Assembly (NCBI GenBank): GCA_003150405.1
Contig: QAMM01000008.1
Coordinates: forward strand, 9,454 to 73,453
From: Clostridiales bacterium
GTDB taxonomy: Bacteria > Bacillota > Clostridia > Oscillospirales > Ruminococcaceae
Length of the DNA: 64,000 bases
Reading direction: 5' to 3'
Within the stretch, counting starts at the first letter, position 1. Every line of letters starts with the position of its first letter. The notes under the pieces are model-generated. The model searched no databases. It worked only from the letters and a program-made list of their open reading frames with translations, and had not been told where the DNA came from. The position numbers and the translations under genes were made by a program. Positions 55,228 through 63,561 of the stretch are shown here, piece by piece.

Positions 55228-56433
55228 ATGAGCAGCATTGCGAATGAAAAATTAATGATCAAAATGTTCGGCGAGTTCAGTATCCGCCGCGGGGATATTG
55301 TGGTTTCCAACGATCAAAGCCGCACCAAAAAGGTTTGGATGCTTTTGGAATACCTTGTGGCAAACCGGCACACCGAAATTTCGCAGGAAAAATTGATTGA
55401 GCTTTTGTGGGATGATGAGGACTGTGACGCGCCGCTCAATGCGCTTAAAAATTTAATCTACCGCTGCCGTAAAACCCTGAGTGTTCTTGACCCGGAAGGA
55501 AAGGTTGACTTCATTAAGTTTGAACGCAATACATATGCGTGGAACAACCAGCTTCCGCTTGAAATTGACATTGAAGAGTTTGATGATTGTTATAAGACGG
55601 CTATGCGCTCGAATTGCAGTGTCGAAAAACGTGTGGACTGCTTTTTACGGGCAATTTCCCTTTACCAGGGAGAGTTTTTGCCCAAGTCTTCTTATTCAAG
55701 TTGGGTTGTCAGCAAAAATGCTTACTACGCCAGCCTGTATAACGAATGTATTCTGCGTGTGGCACCCTACCTTTCAAAAGACGGCGATTATGACCAGATT
55801 ATTCGAATTTGCGAGCAGGCCGTTTCGCTGTATCCCTTTGAAGAACAGGTGCACAAATTGTTGCTGACGGCTTACCTTAAACAGAAGCAGCCGGGCAAGG
55901 CGCTGCGCCATTACCAGCACATTGTGGATTTGTTTTACCGTGAGCTCAATGTCGACCTGACCGAATCCTTTCAGGATTTGTATACGGAGATTTCTTCCGG
56001 CGTCAATCGAATTGAGCACGATTTAAATATCATCAAACAGGATTTGCAGGAGGAAGAAGAGCGGGGAGGAGCGTTCCTTTGCAACTACGATGTATTTAAG
56101 AGTCTGTACCGTATTCAGGCACGCTCTATGATGCGGACTGGCCAGTCGGTTTATGTTGCACTTTTTACGTTGAACAATCGTTTGGGTGACGTGCCGCTGG
56201 AAAAAATTTTGGAAAGTGCTATGCCGCTTTTGCAGGAGTGTGTGGTGCAGAGCCTGCGCAAGGGCGATATTGTCTCCAAGTACAGCTCGGCGCAGTATGT
56301 GGTTATACTTCCGTTGACCAATTATGAAAATGGCGAAAAGGTTTTAAAGCGGATTGCCAACCGTTTTAAAATGTGTTACCGCGGCAAAGAAATTGTTTTA
56401 AGTACGAGGCTGAAAGCAATCGAACCGGTTTAA
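55228..56433 (+). CDS. BTAD-domain transcriptional regulator with GGDEF-like C-terminus
   Basis: The 401-residue protein has an N-terminal OmpR/SARP-like winged helix (about 8-100; IKMFGEFSIRRGDIVVS, KVWMLLEYLVANR), a bacterial transcriptional activation domain of helical repeats (about 105-260; YKTAMRS to FYRELNVDL), and a C-terminal segment (about 285-400) that looks like a degenerate GGDEF fold (RKGDIVSKYSSAQYVVILP in place of RxGGDEF). The last assignment is inference. It lies 23 bases before the lipoprotein gene and is the obvious candidate regulator of the pilus-like genes downstream. Confidence 0.75.
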   Translation: MSSIANEKLMIKMFGEFSIRRGDIVVSNDQSRTKKVWMLLEYLVANRHTEISQEKLIELLWDDEDCDAPLNALKNLIYRCRKTLSVLDPEGKVDFIKFERNTYAWNNQLPLEIDIEEFDDCYKTAMRSNCSVEKRVDCFLRAISLYQGEFLPKSSYSSWVVSKNAYYASLYNECILRVAPYLSKDGDYDQIIRICEQAVSLYPFEEQVHKLLLTAYLKQKQPGKALRHYQHIVDLFYRELNVDLTESFQDLYTEISSGVNRIEHDLNIIKQDLQEEEERGGAFLCNYDVFKSLYRIQARSMMRTGQSVYVALFTLNNRLGDVPLEKILESAMPLLQECVVQSLRKGDIVSKYSSAQYVVILPLTNYENGEKVLKRIANRFKMCYRGKEIVLSTRLKAIEPV

Positions 56434-56456
56434 TGGGATTCTAAGGGGGGAGTATC

Positions 56457-57647
56457 ATGTGGAAGAGGCGTTTGACCGCAGCGGCCGTTGCATTTGTGCT
56501 GCTCATGATGGCGGCATGCAATCAAAACGGTATATCTTCCTCTGACACATCTTCTTCCTCTTCTAGTTCATCGTCTGATTCTAGTTCGGATTCTTCTGAA
56601 GATTCGGAAGCGGAGTCGGAATCGAATTCTGATTCCGAAGAGGATCCGGATTCGGATTCCTCAGAAACCGAAGAAGAATCAAACGGCAGTGCTCCTTCCA
56701 GCAATTCAACCGGAGAGCAGCCTTCCGGCAGTGGCGGAATAGGCGGCGGACAAGCAAGCCAGGGCGGGCAGGTGCAGCAGCCTTCATCTTCGGCAGGCGG
56801 AGGTGGTGAGAGTGCAGACCCCGGCTTTTCATGGGATCCCGGCGGAAACTACACCGGCGGTATCAGCATTCGTACAGCTTCAGCACCGGGAACACAGGTG
56901 GCGTCGGGAGCGGATGGGTCTGCTATTGATTACAGCAATACGGCGCAGGGATATGTCATGGTTAAAAAGGCCAGTGATACCAAAACAAAGGTCCGGGTGC
57001 AGGGCCCGAACGGCGGCACCTACCAGCGCTATATTCTTCCCTCGGCGGGAACTTACTACCCCATCCCGCTGCAAATGGGAAACGGCAATTACACGGTAAC
57101 CATTTACGTCAATACAAGCGGCGATAAATATGCCGCGGCATGCACAGTGTCCTTCAGTGCGTCGCCTGGAACCAATTGTTACCTTTACCCCAACATTTAT
57201 GCGAACTACAATTCAGGTTCTGCAGCAGTTCGGAAATCCTTTGGGCTCTGTATGAATGCCAGCAATGATTTGGATAAGGTAAAATCCATATACAATTACA
57301 TCATCACCCATGTGTCTTACGATTATCCCAAGGCATCTAGCGTGACCTCGTCCTATGTGCCGAATCCGGATTCAACGCTGGCTTCCGGCAGGGGAATCTG
57401 TTTTGATTATGCCGCCTTGATGGCAACCATGTGCCGCGCACAGGGGATTCCCACCAAGGTTGTAATGGGTACGACAAAGGGCGCCGCCCATGCGTGGAAT
57501 GAAGTTTACATTCAAAATGTTGGCTGGATTGCGGTGGGAATTCCGTCAAACGGCGGATGGAAACGGCTGGATGCAACCTTTGGTACCGTCAACGGTGCAA
57601 GCTATACCGAAAACAGCGGTAATTACGTGACACAGCAATATTATTAA
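56457..57647 (+). CDS. Lipoprotein with Ser/Asp/Glu-rich stalk and transglutaminase domain
   Basis: The 396-residue protein has a lipoprotein signal ending MMAAC (C21), then about 100 residues of Ser, Asp, Glu and Gly (nearly uninterrupted Ser/Asp/Glu from 27 to 75) forming an extended acidic stalk. A beta-sandwich-like region (about 135-240) precedes a transglutaminase-like cysteine peptidase domain with catalytic Cys in GRGICFDYAALMATMCRA, His in AAHAWNEVYI and Asp in RLDATFG. The substrate is unknown; extracellular crosslinking or cleavage is possible. It sits between the regulator and the pilus-like genes. Confidence 0.82.
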   Translation: MWKRRLTAAAVAFVLLMMAACNQNGISSSDTSSSSSSSSSDSSSDSSEDSEAESESNSDSEEDPDSDSSETEEESNGSAPSSNSTGEQPSGSGGIGGGQASQGGQVQQPSSSAGGGGESADPGFSWDPGGNYTGGISIRTASAPGTQVASGADGSAIDYSNTAQGYVMVKKASDTKTKVRVQGPNGGTYQRYILPSAGTYYPIPLQMGNGNYTVTIYVNTSGDKYAAACTVSFSASPGTNCYLYPNIYANYNSGSAAVRKSFGLCMNASNDLDKVKSIYNYIITHVSYDYPKASSVTSSYVPNPDSTLASGRGICFDYAALMATMCRAQGIPTKVVMGTTKGAAHAWNEVYIQNVGWIAVGIPSNGGWKRLDATFGTVNGASYTENSGNYVTQQYY

Positions 57648-57696
57648 GCAACCGGTTTTATATTTGAAATGGACAGAATCAGGAGGAGTAGTTGCT

Positions 57697-58764
57697 ATGA
57701 ACGACCGTAATAAAAACCCCAAAAAAGGAAAGCGGTTTTCTTCGGAGGATGTTTCGCTGTTCTGTTCACAGGTGGCGCTCATCCTGAAATCCGCCATCCC
57801 GCTTGCCGATGGCATTGGGGCGATTAAAGAAAGCGTCGCGGATGACGCTGCCGTTAAAATGATTGATGCTCTTGAAAAAGCGGTGATGCAGGGCATCCCG
57901 TTTTACGAGGCGCTTCGTGTGTGCGGCCGGTTCCCGGATTATATGGTCAACATGATTGAAATCGGCGAAAAGGCCGGGAAATTGGATCAGGTCATGGAAT
58001 CACTTGCAAAGTATTATGACCGTGAAGACCAGCTAAAAAAGAGTATTCGGAGCGCGGTGCTGTATCCGTTTGTGCTGGTGGTTATGATGTCGGTTGTCAT
58101 TGCGGTGCTGGTAATTAAGGTGCTTCCGGTTTTCAACGAAGTGTTCCGGGATTTAGGGAGCTCTATGTCCCAGACGGCCCGGGTGGTGTTGGACGTCAGC
58201 GCAAATGTTGGAATTGCAGCGCTGGTCATCCTGCTGGTGTTGATTGTGCTCTTTGTGGCAGGGGTGATTGCTTCCCGCACACCGGCGGGCAGCAGGTTTT
58301 TTAGCAATCTTTGTGACCGTTTTGGCTCGAAAAAAGGACTTGCCGCCAAGGTGGCGTCGGCTCGCTTTGCCTCGGTTATGGCGATGATGCTTTCCAGTGG
58401 TTACAGCGTGGACGAAGCACTTAAGCTTATCCCGAATATTATTACCAATCAGACCATTAGGGGCAAAGTAGCCAGATGCGGCAAACTGTTGGAAGGCGGC
58501 GCGTCTTTTACTGCGGCGATTGAAGAAGTCGGAATTTTCCCCGGAGTTTACGGAAGAATGGTGGGCATTGGCAACAAGACCGGCAACCTTGATACGGTGA
58601 TGCAGCGGATGGCAGATCTGTATGAACAGGAGGTCGATTCCAGTATCAGCCGTATGGTGGCGGTTGTGGAACCGGTTCTGGTTGGCATCCTTTCGGTGAT
58701 TATCGGTGCAATTCTGCTTGCGGTCATGCTCCCGCTTATGGGCGTTATGTCTTCGATTGGATAG
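57697..58764 (+). CDS. Type II secretion/type IV pilus inner-membrane platform protein (GspF/PilC-like)
   Basis: The 355-residue protein has the two GspF repeats (about 15-135 and 215-340), each with a helical cytoplasmic bundle followed by hydrophobic helices: LFCSQVALILKSAIPLADGI with MIEIGEKAGKLD, and RFASVMAMMLSSGYSVDEAL with MVGIGNKTGNLD. It anchors the ATPase and pilin assembly at the membrane. ATG 57697 follows AGGAGG by 10 bases. First gene of the pilus-like run. Confidence 0.92.
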   Translation: MNDRNKNPKKGKRFSSEDVSLFCSQVALILKSAIPLADGIGAIKESVADDAAVKMIDALEKAVMQGIPFYEALRVCGRFPDYMVNMIEIGEKAGKLDQVMESLAKYYDREDQLKKSIRSAVLYPFVLVVMMSVVIAVLVIKVLPVFNEVFRDLGSSMSQTARVVLDVSANVGIAALVILLVLIVLFVAGVIASRTPAGSRFFSNLCDRFGSKKGLAAKVASARFASVMAMMLSSGYSVDEALKLIPNIITNQTIRGKVARCGKLLEGGASFTAAIEEVGIFPGVYGRMVGIGNKTGNLDTVMQRMADLYEQEVDSSISRMVAVVEPVLVGILSVIIGAILLAVMLPLMGVMSSIG

Positions 58765-58786
58765 TCCTGAACAGAAAGGGTGTATT

Positions 58787-59119
58787 ATGAGGCTTTATAA
58801 AAAAAACAAACAGTTTCCATATTTGGGTACAGTGTTGTCTCTGGCTTGCTTTGCGGCAATCATTGGGCTGTTTATTTTCTATATCAATAACCTATCCGAC
58901 CGTTCAGGCAGCGAGAGTCGTCTGGTAACCGAACAGGCCATTCAAAAGGCCCTGGTAAACTGCTATGCCATTGAGGGGGTATATCCCGCCTCGGTGGAGT
59001 ATTTGGAAGAAAATTACGGCGTGATCATCGATCACAGCCGGTTCAGCGTCCTTTATGACACCATTGGTGGAAATGTCAAGCCTATGGTGGAATTGATCGA
59101 TATTCAGGCGCAGCAATAA
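58787..59119 (+). CDS. Pilin-like single-span protein (GspG/H-like)
   Basis: The 110-residue protein has a basic N-terminus, a transmembrane segment at about 14-33, then a soluble part whose VTEQAIQKALVNCYAIEGVY followed by PASVEYLEENYG recalls the helix-to-loop region of pseudopilins. There is no Gly before the hydrophobic stretch and no Glu at its fifth position, so no prepilin peptidase site. The start follows AAAGGG. I infer its role from position in the cluster. Confidence 0.6.
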   Translation: MRLYKKNKQFPYLGTVLSLACFAAIIGLFIFYINNLSDRSGSESRLVTEQAIQKALVNCYAIEGVYPASVEYLEENYGVIIDHSRFSVLYDTIGGNVKPMVELIDIQAQQ

Positions 59120-59144
59120 AATCTGCAGAAAGGGAGGCGGAGAA

Positions 59145-59621
59145 ATGCACAAAACCAATATCATCCACAAACTGGATTCGTTGTTTATTCTGCTGGTATT
59201 CGGTGTATTTGCAGTGGTTTCGCTTTTATTGGTAGCCATTGGTGCCGGTATGTATCAACGGGTAGTTGATCACATGCAGATGAACAACCAGGTGCGTTCT
59301 TCGCTTTCTTATGTGGCGGGGAAAATTCGCTCAAATGATGTTTCCGGTGCGGTTACGCTGCAGACAGTCAATGGGTATGATGCCGTCTGCATCCGGCAGA
59401 CAGGCGAAGAAGGTGTCTCCGACTATATTTATTATTATAACGGAGAAATAAAAGAGCAGTCTCTGCTGGATGGCGTAACATTTAACCCTGAGGCAGGCGA
59501 TACCATTGCCAAGGTGAATTCCTTTGAAATGGAATACGAAAATGGGCTGTATACGTTTACAGCGGCTGACCTCAGCGGGAAAGAAACCAGTATTGCGCTT
59601 AACCCCCGCAGCGGCGGTTAA
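59145..59621 (+). CDS. DUF4860-type pilin-like protein (GspJ/PilW-like)
   Basis: The 158-residue protein has a transmembrane helix (about 13-36), then VRSSLSYVAGKIRSND, as in minor pseudopilins of the GspJ type, and a beta-rich C-terminus (YIYYYNGEIKEQSLLDG). I associate it with DUF4860. No canonical prepilin cleavage motif is present. SD GGGAGG precedes the start. Confidence 0.62.
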   Translation: MHKTNIIHKLDSLFILLVFGVFAVVSLLLVAIGAGMYQRVVDHMQMNNQVRSSLSYVAGKIRSNDVSGAVTLQTVNGYDAVCIRQTGEEGVSDYIYYYNGEIKEQSLLDGVTFNPEAGDTIAKVNSFEMEYENGLYTFTAADLSGKETSIALNPRSGG

Positions 59622-59658
59622 GCAGATCATAATTGAGAAAGGGTGGTGGCTGATTTTG

Positions 59659-60093
59659 GTGAAGGGAAACCGTGTGAATACCTTCTTGGTAGAAATTATT
59701 GTGGTTATTCTGTTTTTTTCGCTTTCAGCGGCGGTTACGCTTCAGGTTTTTGCGGCTACCCACCTGAAAGGCCAGCAGAGTACCGACTTGAACATGGCAG
59801 TGATATTGACCCAGCGTCTTACCGAAGAATACCGTGCAAACGGTGTTTCAAATGAGTGGTGCCATACGCCGGAAACGCAGGGCGGTCAAACGGTTTATAC
59901 CGTATGGTATGATAAGGATTGGAACCCTGTAGAGGAGAATGGCCGATATAAGCTGCTGTTTACCGTGTCGGAACTTTCATCTGATGAAGCGGGACGTGAA
60001 TACGGTTTTACAGCTGAAGTGTTTTCGGTTGGGGAAGAGCAGGAGCGATCCGTTTACCGACTTGAGTCGGAGCAATATTCTGCGAATCGGTAA
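59659..60093 (+). CDS. Pilin-like protein (GspI/PilV-like) with altered prepilin motif
   Basis: The 144-residue protein starts with NTFLVEIIVVILFFSLSAA, aligning with GFTLLEVLVALAI of prepilins: the +5 glutamate is kept but the -1 glycine is replaced by Asn. The rest (QRLTEEYRANG, YTVWYDKDW) is soluble. The start is GTG 59659 or the adjacent TTG 59656, both after AAAGGGTGG. It is probably a minor pilin. Confidence 0.62.
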   Translation: MKGNRVNTFLVEIIVVILFFSLSAAVTLQVFAATHLKGQQSTDLNMAVILTQRLTEEYRANGVSNEWCHTPETQGGQTVYTVWYDKDWNPVEENGRYKLLFTVSELSSDEAGREYGFTAEVFSVGEEQERSVYRLESEQYSANR

Positions 60094-60117
60094 TTGAGGG
60101 GAAAGGAGGGCTGTGGC

Positions 60118-60726
60118 ATGCAAAAAAGGGGCGGATTTCGGGTAAGCGTGGGAATTTCATCGCTGCTTATGATATTTATTGTACTTGCCTTAACCACCTT
60201 TTCGGTTTTAGGCTATGTTACAGCGAACTCCGACTATAAATTGGCGGAAAAAACTGCAAACGGTGTGACGAGTTATTATCAAGCGGATGCAACGGCAGAG
60301 CGTTTTCTGGCGTCGGTTGACCGCAAGTTAAGCGCAATGATGGCGTCTGCACAGCAGCTTGAGACGTCGAACAACCTGGAGGGACTGCCCTGCGGACCGC
60401 TGCCGGGCGAAACGGCTGATAAAATCCGTTCGCTTCAGGGTGAAACTGGAAGTATTCTGCGTTTGGCATCTTATCAGGCGCTTGCACAGAGTCTTGCGCA
60501 GTTCGATCTCGGCTTTTCCGAGGGAACCCTTGTACAGGAAGGCTGGACAGTTACCGCAGAGATCCCAGTGGACGATGTGCGTAAACTCGTCCTGGAAATC
60601 CAGCTGGAACCAAATCCTTTTGACGAGTCTGTCCGGTACACGGTGTTGAAGCGCAGGTTAGTCAGTACCGTAACATACAATGAAGACGATAGTAATTTAG
60701 AATTATGGCAAGGAGAATTGGTTTGA
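60118..60726 (+). CDS. Pilin-like protein (GspK/PilX-like)
   Basis: The 202-residue protein begins MQKRGGFRVSVGISSLLMIF, where G-F could be a processing point, but there is no +5 glutamate, as in GspK/PilX. YKLAEKTANGVTSYYQADAT followed by AERFLASV resembles the PilX/GspK helix that follows the membrane span. Start after AAAGGAGG. It overlaps the ATPase gene start (TTGA). Confidence 0.6.
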   Translation: MQKRGGFRVSVGISSLLMIFIVLALTTFSVLGYVTANSDYKLAEKTANGVTSYYQADATAERFLASVDRKLSAMMASAQQLETSNNLEGLPCGPLPGETADKIRSLQGETGSILRLASYQALAQSLAQFDLGFSEGTLVQEGWTVTAEIPVDDVRKLVLEIQLEPNPFDESVRYTVLKRRLVSTVTYNEDDSNLELWQGELV

Positions 60727-61784
60727 GTCTTGATATTCTTTCCGTGCTGCAAAAGGCCGTTGAAGAGAATGTATCCGATATTTTCATCATTGCAGGCGCG
60801 CCGATTTCGTTTAAAATCGGTGATTCCATTAAGCCTTGGAATGACAGTCGGCTGATGCCGGAGGATACCGAAGAAGCGGCAAAACAGATTTATGCGTTGG
60901 ATCACCGCGATATGGGGCCGCTGAATGCTACAGGGGATGATGATTTTTCCTTTTCCATTCAGCATTTGAGCCGTTTTCGTTGCAATGCCTATAAACAGCG
61001 TGGCTCTCTGGCTTTGATTCTCCGTGTGGTTAAATTTGAGCTACCGGATTATACAGCTCTCGGCATTCCGGATACGGTTATTGATCTGTACCGGAAAAAT
61101 AAGGGCTTGGTTTTAATTACCGGCTCTGCGGGAAGCGGGAAATCGACCACGCTTTCCTGCATTATCGATAAAATAAATAAAAATCGGAACAGCCATATCA
61201 TCACCATTGAGGATCCGATTGAGTATCTGCATCGGCATGACAAGAGTTTGGTGAGCCAGCGCGAGATAGAGCACGACACCAGGGATTATGTCAGTGCCCT
61301 GCGCGCTGCACTGCGGCAGGCACCCAATGTCATTTTGCTGGGTGAAATGCGGGATTACGAAACCATTACTACGGCGATGACGGCGGCTGAAACCGGGCAG
61401 CTTGTGCTCTCTACCCTGCATACAATCGGTGCGGCGAATACCATCGATCGTATTATCGATGTGTTCCCGGCAAACCAACAGCAGCAGATCCGTGTGCAGC
61501 TGTCCATGGTTTTGCAGGCGGTCGTTTCGCAGCAGTTGATTCCGACAGTCGACGGTAAACTTGTACCCGCCTTTGAAATTATGCTGGTCAACAGCGCCAT
61601 TCGCAATATGATCCGGGAAGCAAAAGTACATCAAATCGACAACGTTATTTTTTCTTCCCAAAGCACGGGAATGCGTTCAATGGATTCCGATATTCTTCGC
61701 CTGTATCAGGCGGGACGTATTTCAAAGGAAAATGCGCTTATTTATTGCACCAATCCGGAAAGCATGCGCGACAGACTTTTGTAA
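60723..61784 (+). CDS. pilT: PilT-family ATPase
   Basis: The 353-residue secretion-superfamily ATPase has an N-terminal PAS-like domain (about 1-100), Walker A GSAGSGKST at 134-142, the Asp-box ITIEDPIEYLHRHDKS, Walker B VILLGEMRDYETI, His-box STLHTIGAANTIDR (about 229) and the PilT-specific AIRNMIREAK and GMRSMDSDIL. PilT normally drives pilus retraction. It is the only ATPase in this cluster. TTG 60723 is used because AAGGAG sits 7 bases before it and it overlaps the upstream stop; ATG 60705 lies before that site. Confidence 0.9.
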   Translation: MSLDILSVLQKAVEENVSDIFIIAGAPISFKIGDSIKPWNDSRLMPEDTEEAAKQIYALDHRDMGPLNATGDDDFSFSIQHLSRFRCNAYKQRGSLALILRVVKFELPDYTALGIPDTVIDLYRKNKGLVLITGSAGSGKSTTLSCIIDKINKNRNSHIITIEDPIEYLHRHDKSLVSQREIEHDTRDYVSALRAALRQAPNVILLGEMRDYETITTAMTAAETGQLVLSTLHTIGAANTIDRIIDVFPANQQQQIRVQLSMVLQAVVSQQLIPTVDGKLVPAFEIMLVNSAIRNMIREAKVHQIDNVIFSSQSTGMRSMDSDILRLYQAGRISKENALIYCTNPESMRDRLL

Positions 61785-61861
61785 CGCAGTCTCATCTTTG
61801 GATAGAATTTTCCGCGGTTTATTTTGCTGTTCTGTGTGATGTGACCGGTGTGTGACTGGCT

Positions 61862-61875
61862 TACATTATAATGTA
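61862..61875 (+). promoter_or_regulatory. Palindromic -10 region of the 61901 gene
   Basis: TACATTATAATGTA is a perfect 14-base palindrome containing TATAAT (61867-61872), 26 bases before the next start codon. A regulator bound here would block the promoter. Confidence 0.45.
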
Positions 61876-61900
61876 GAAAAGTGGATGGAGGTGGGGCGTT

Positions 61901-62380
61901 ATGAATAAAGGCGTGCGTGAGCAGGTTTTCTGCATCACCAGCATGGCTACTCGGTTGAGCGTTGTCATCTCCAAATATGAAAATTATGAAATTTGTGGGT
62001 TTATTAACAGCCCGTTTTTTCAGTATTCGGTGCCGTTTCGTAACACGTTGGGCCTTTTGCTGAAAATGAATAAAATGTATGATACGTTAAATTTTCCTCA
62101 GGCGTCTTTTGAATATCGAAGTTTTTACAGCAAAAAGGGGCGTGAGTTAGTGCCCGAACTGGAGGATATAAAAATGAGTGAAATTAGTCAGAACGAAAGC
62201 CCGCAGGCTAAATTTATTGTCCATGTCCAGTTCCGGCAAAATGCGACCTGGCAGGGAACCATACAATGGGTAGATGCGGAGAAAACTCAACATTTTCGCA
62301 GTACCCTTGAAATGCTGCGGCTTATGGAGGAAGCGCTGGATTCTCAGCAATCCAACACAATGAATCGCTTTTCGGAATAG
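61901..62380 (+). CDS. Conserved protein of unknown function
   Basis: The 159-residue protein has no signal peptide or transmembrane helix. I do not recognise the N-terminal half. The C-terminal half contains FIVHVQFRQNATWQGTIQWV and HFRSTLEMLRLMEEAL, a segment I believe recurs in clostridial hypothetical proteins; no function is known to me. Start after TGGAGGTGG. It lies 116 bases beyond pilT with its own candidate promoter, so membership of the pilus-like cluster is possible but not shown. Confidence 0.7.
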   Translation: MNKGVREQVFCITSMATRLSVVISKYENYEICGFINSPFFQYSVPFRNTLGLLLKMNKMYDTLNFPQASFEYRSFYSKKGRELVPELEDIKMSEISQNESPQAKFIVHVQFRQNATWQGTIQWVDAEKTQHFRSTLEMLRLMEEALDSQQSNTMNRFSE

Positions 62381-62386
62381 TTACAG

Positions 62387-62420
62387 AAAAAGCTCCATCC
62401 TAAAAGGACGGAGCTTTTTT
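62387..62420. terminator. Bidirectional terminator between the 61901 gene and metA
   Basis: AAAAAGCTCC.TCC pairs with GGA.GGAGCTTTTT around a short loop, between two convergent genes. Confidence 0.88.
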
Positions 62421-63342
62421 ACAGCAATTGAATCTGGCTAAGTTCGAACGGCGTCTGCTGGTAAATAAAGTAGTTGAGCCAGTTGGCATAAATAAGGTTT
62501 GCTGCGCTGCGCCAGTTAAAGAGCGGCGTTCGGTTGGGATCGTTATTCGGAAAATAGTTATACGGGACCTGGATAGGAAGCCCCTTTTCAATATCCCGAA
62601 AATACTCGGTGGCAAGGGTCAGGCGGTCGTATTCTGAATGCCCGGTAATGAAAAGCTGGCGATTATCCTGCGAAGCAATCAAAAAGGGGCCTGCAAGCTC
62701 TGAAACAGCTAACAGTTCCAATTTTGGGTGCTGAATAATGCTCTCGGTTGATACAGCGGTATGGCGTGAATGAGGCGCCAAAAATTCTTCATCGAATCCA
62801 CGTACCAAAGGGTTGTTGTAACGGAGTACCCGATGCTTGTAAATACCAAACATTTTTTGCTTCAAAGAAAGTTTAGGAACACCGTAATGGTAGTACAATC
62901 CGGCCTGTGCGCCCCAGCAGATGTGCAAGGTCGAAAAGACATGGCTTTTGCTCCATTCCATAATGTCACAAAGCTCTTCCCAGTAATCCACATCTTCAAA
63001 TTCCATCTGTTCAACCGGCGCCCCGGTAATAATCAGACCGTCAAAATATTGTTCTTTTACATCTTCAAAAGTATTGTAGAATTTAAGCAGATGTTCCTGT
63101 GAGGTGTTTTTTGAAGTATGGGTTGCGGTTTGCAGCAGTTCTATGTTGATTTGCAGGGAAGAATTACTGAGCAGACGCAGCAGCTGCGTTTCTGTTTCAA
63201 TTTTTTTTGGCATAAGATTTAAAATCGCAATTCGCAGCGGACGAATGTCCTGTTTGACGGCACGTTCTTCACTCATTACAAAAATGTTTTCACTTTCTAA
63301 AACAGAACGCGCGGGGAGAGACTCGGGAATATTAATCGGCAT
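62419..63342 (-). CDS. metA: Homoserine O-acetyltransferase (MetA family)
   Basis: The 307-residue enzyme acylates homoserine in methionine synthesis. Catalytic C142 (HICWGAQAG), H235 and E237 (ITGHSEYD) are present at exactly the family positions. Residue 111 is Glu (GAPVEQ); in Bacillus cereus MetA a glutamate there sets acetyl-CoA rather than succinyl-CoA specificity, so I call it an acetyltransferase. It is monocistronic, with a short leader and no SAM riboswitch visible. Confidence 0.95.
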   Translation of the reverse strand: MPINIPESLPARSVLESENIFVMSEERAVKQDIRPLRIAILNLMPKKIETETQLLRLLSNSSLQINIELLQTATHTSKNTSQEHLLKFYNTFEDVKEQYFDGLIITGAPVEQMEFEDVDYWEELCDIMEWSKSHVFSTLHICWGAQAGLYYHYGVPKLSLKQKMFGIYKHRVLRYNNPLVRGFDEEFLAPHSRHTAVSTESIIQHPKLELLAVSELAGPFLIASQDNRQLFITGHSEYDRLTLATEYFRDIEKGLPIQVPYNYFPNNDPNRTPLFNWRSAANLIYANWLNYFIYQQTPFELSQIQLL

Positions 63343-63377
63343 AGGAAATCAATCCATTCTCTAATTGGTATTTACTT

Positions 63378-63406
63378 ATTATAACAAATCTAAAATAGTA
63401 TTTCAA
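63378..63406 (-). promoter_or_regulatory. Promoter of metA
   Basis: On the minus strand TTGAAA (63406-63401) and TATAAT (63383-63378) are exactly 17 bases apart, leaving a leader of only about 30 bases. Confidence 0.8.
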
Positions 63407-63452
63407 TCCAGCACTATTTTGACAAATTTATTGGTTATTTGTCAATTTCCCC

Positions 63453-63482
63453 TTGACAAATGGTAGAGGGATGTGGTAATAT
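63453..63482 (+). promoter_or_regulatory. rrn promoter P1
   Basis: TTGACA (63453-63458) with TAATAT (63477-63482), spacing 18. Confidence 0.7.
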
Positions 63483-63561
63483 AAACGAGCTGCTTTTGAG
63501 GGGATGAAAGAGAGCCCCCAAAAAGGACACAAAGAGGCTGAAAAAGAGTCGAAAAAAAGTG

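Noticed and set aside
63343..63450. SAM riboswitch before metA
   Set aside because: The metA promoter leaves only about 30 bases of leader, too short for a riboswitch.
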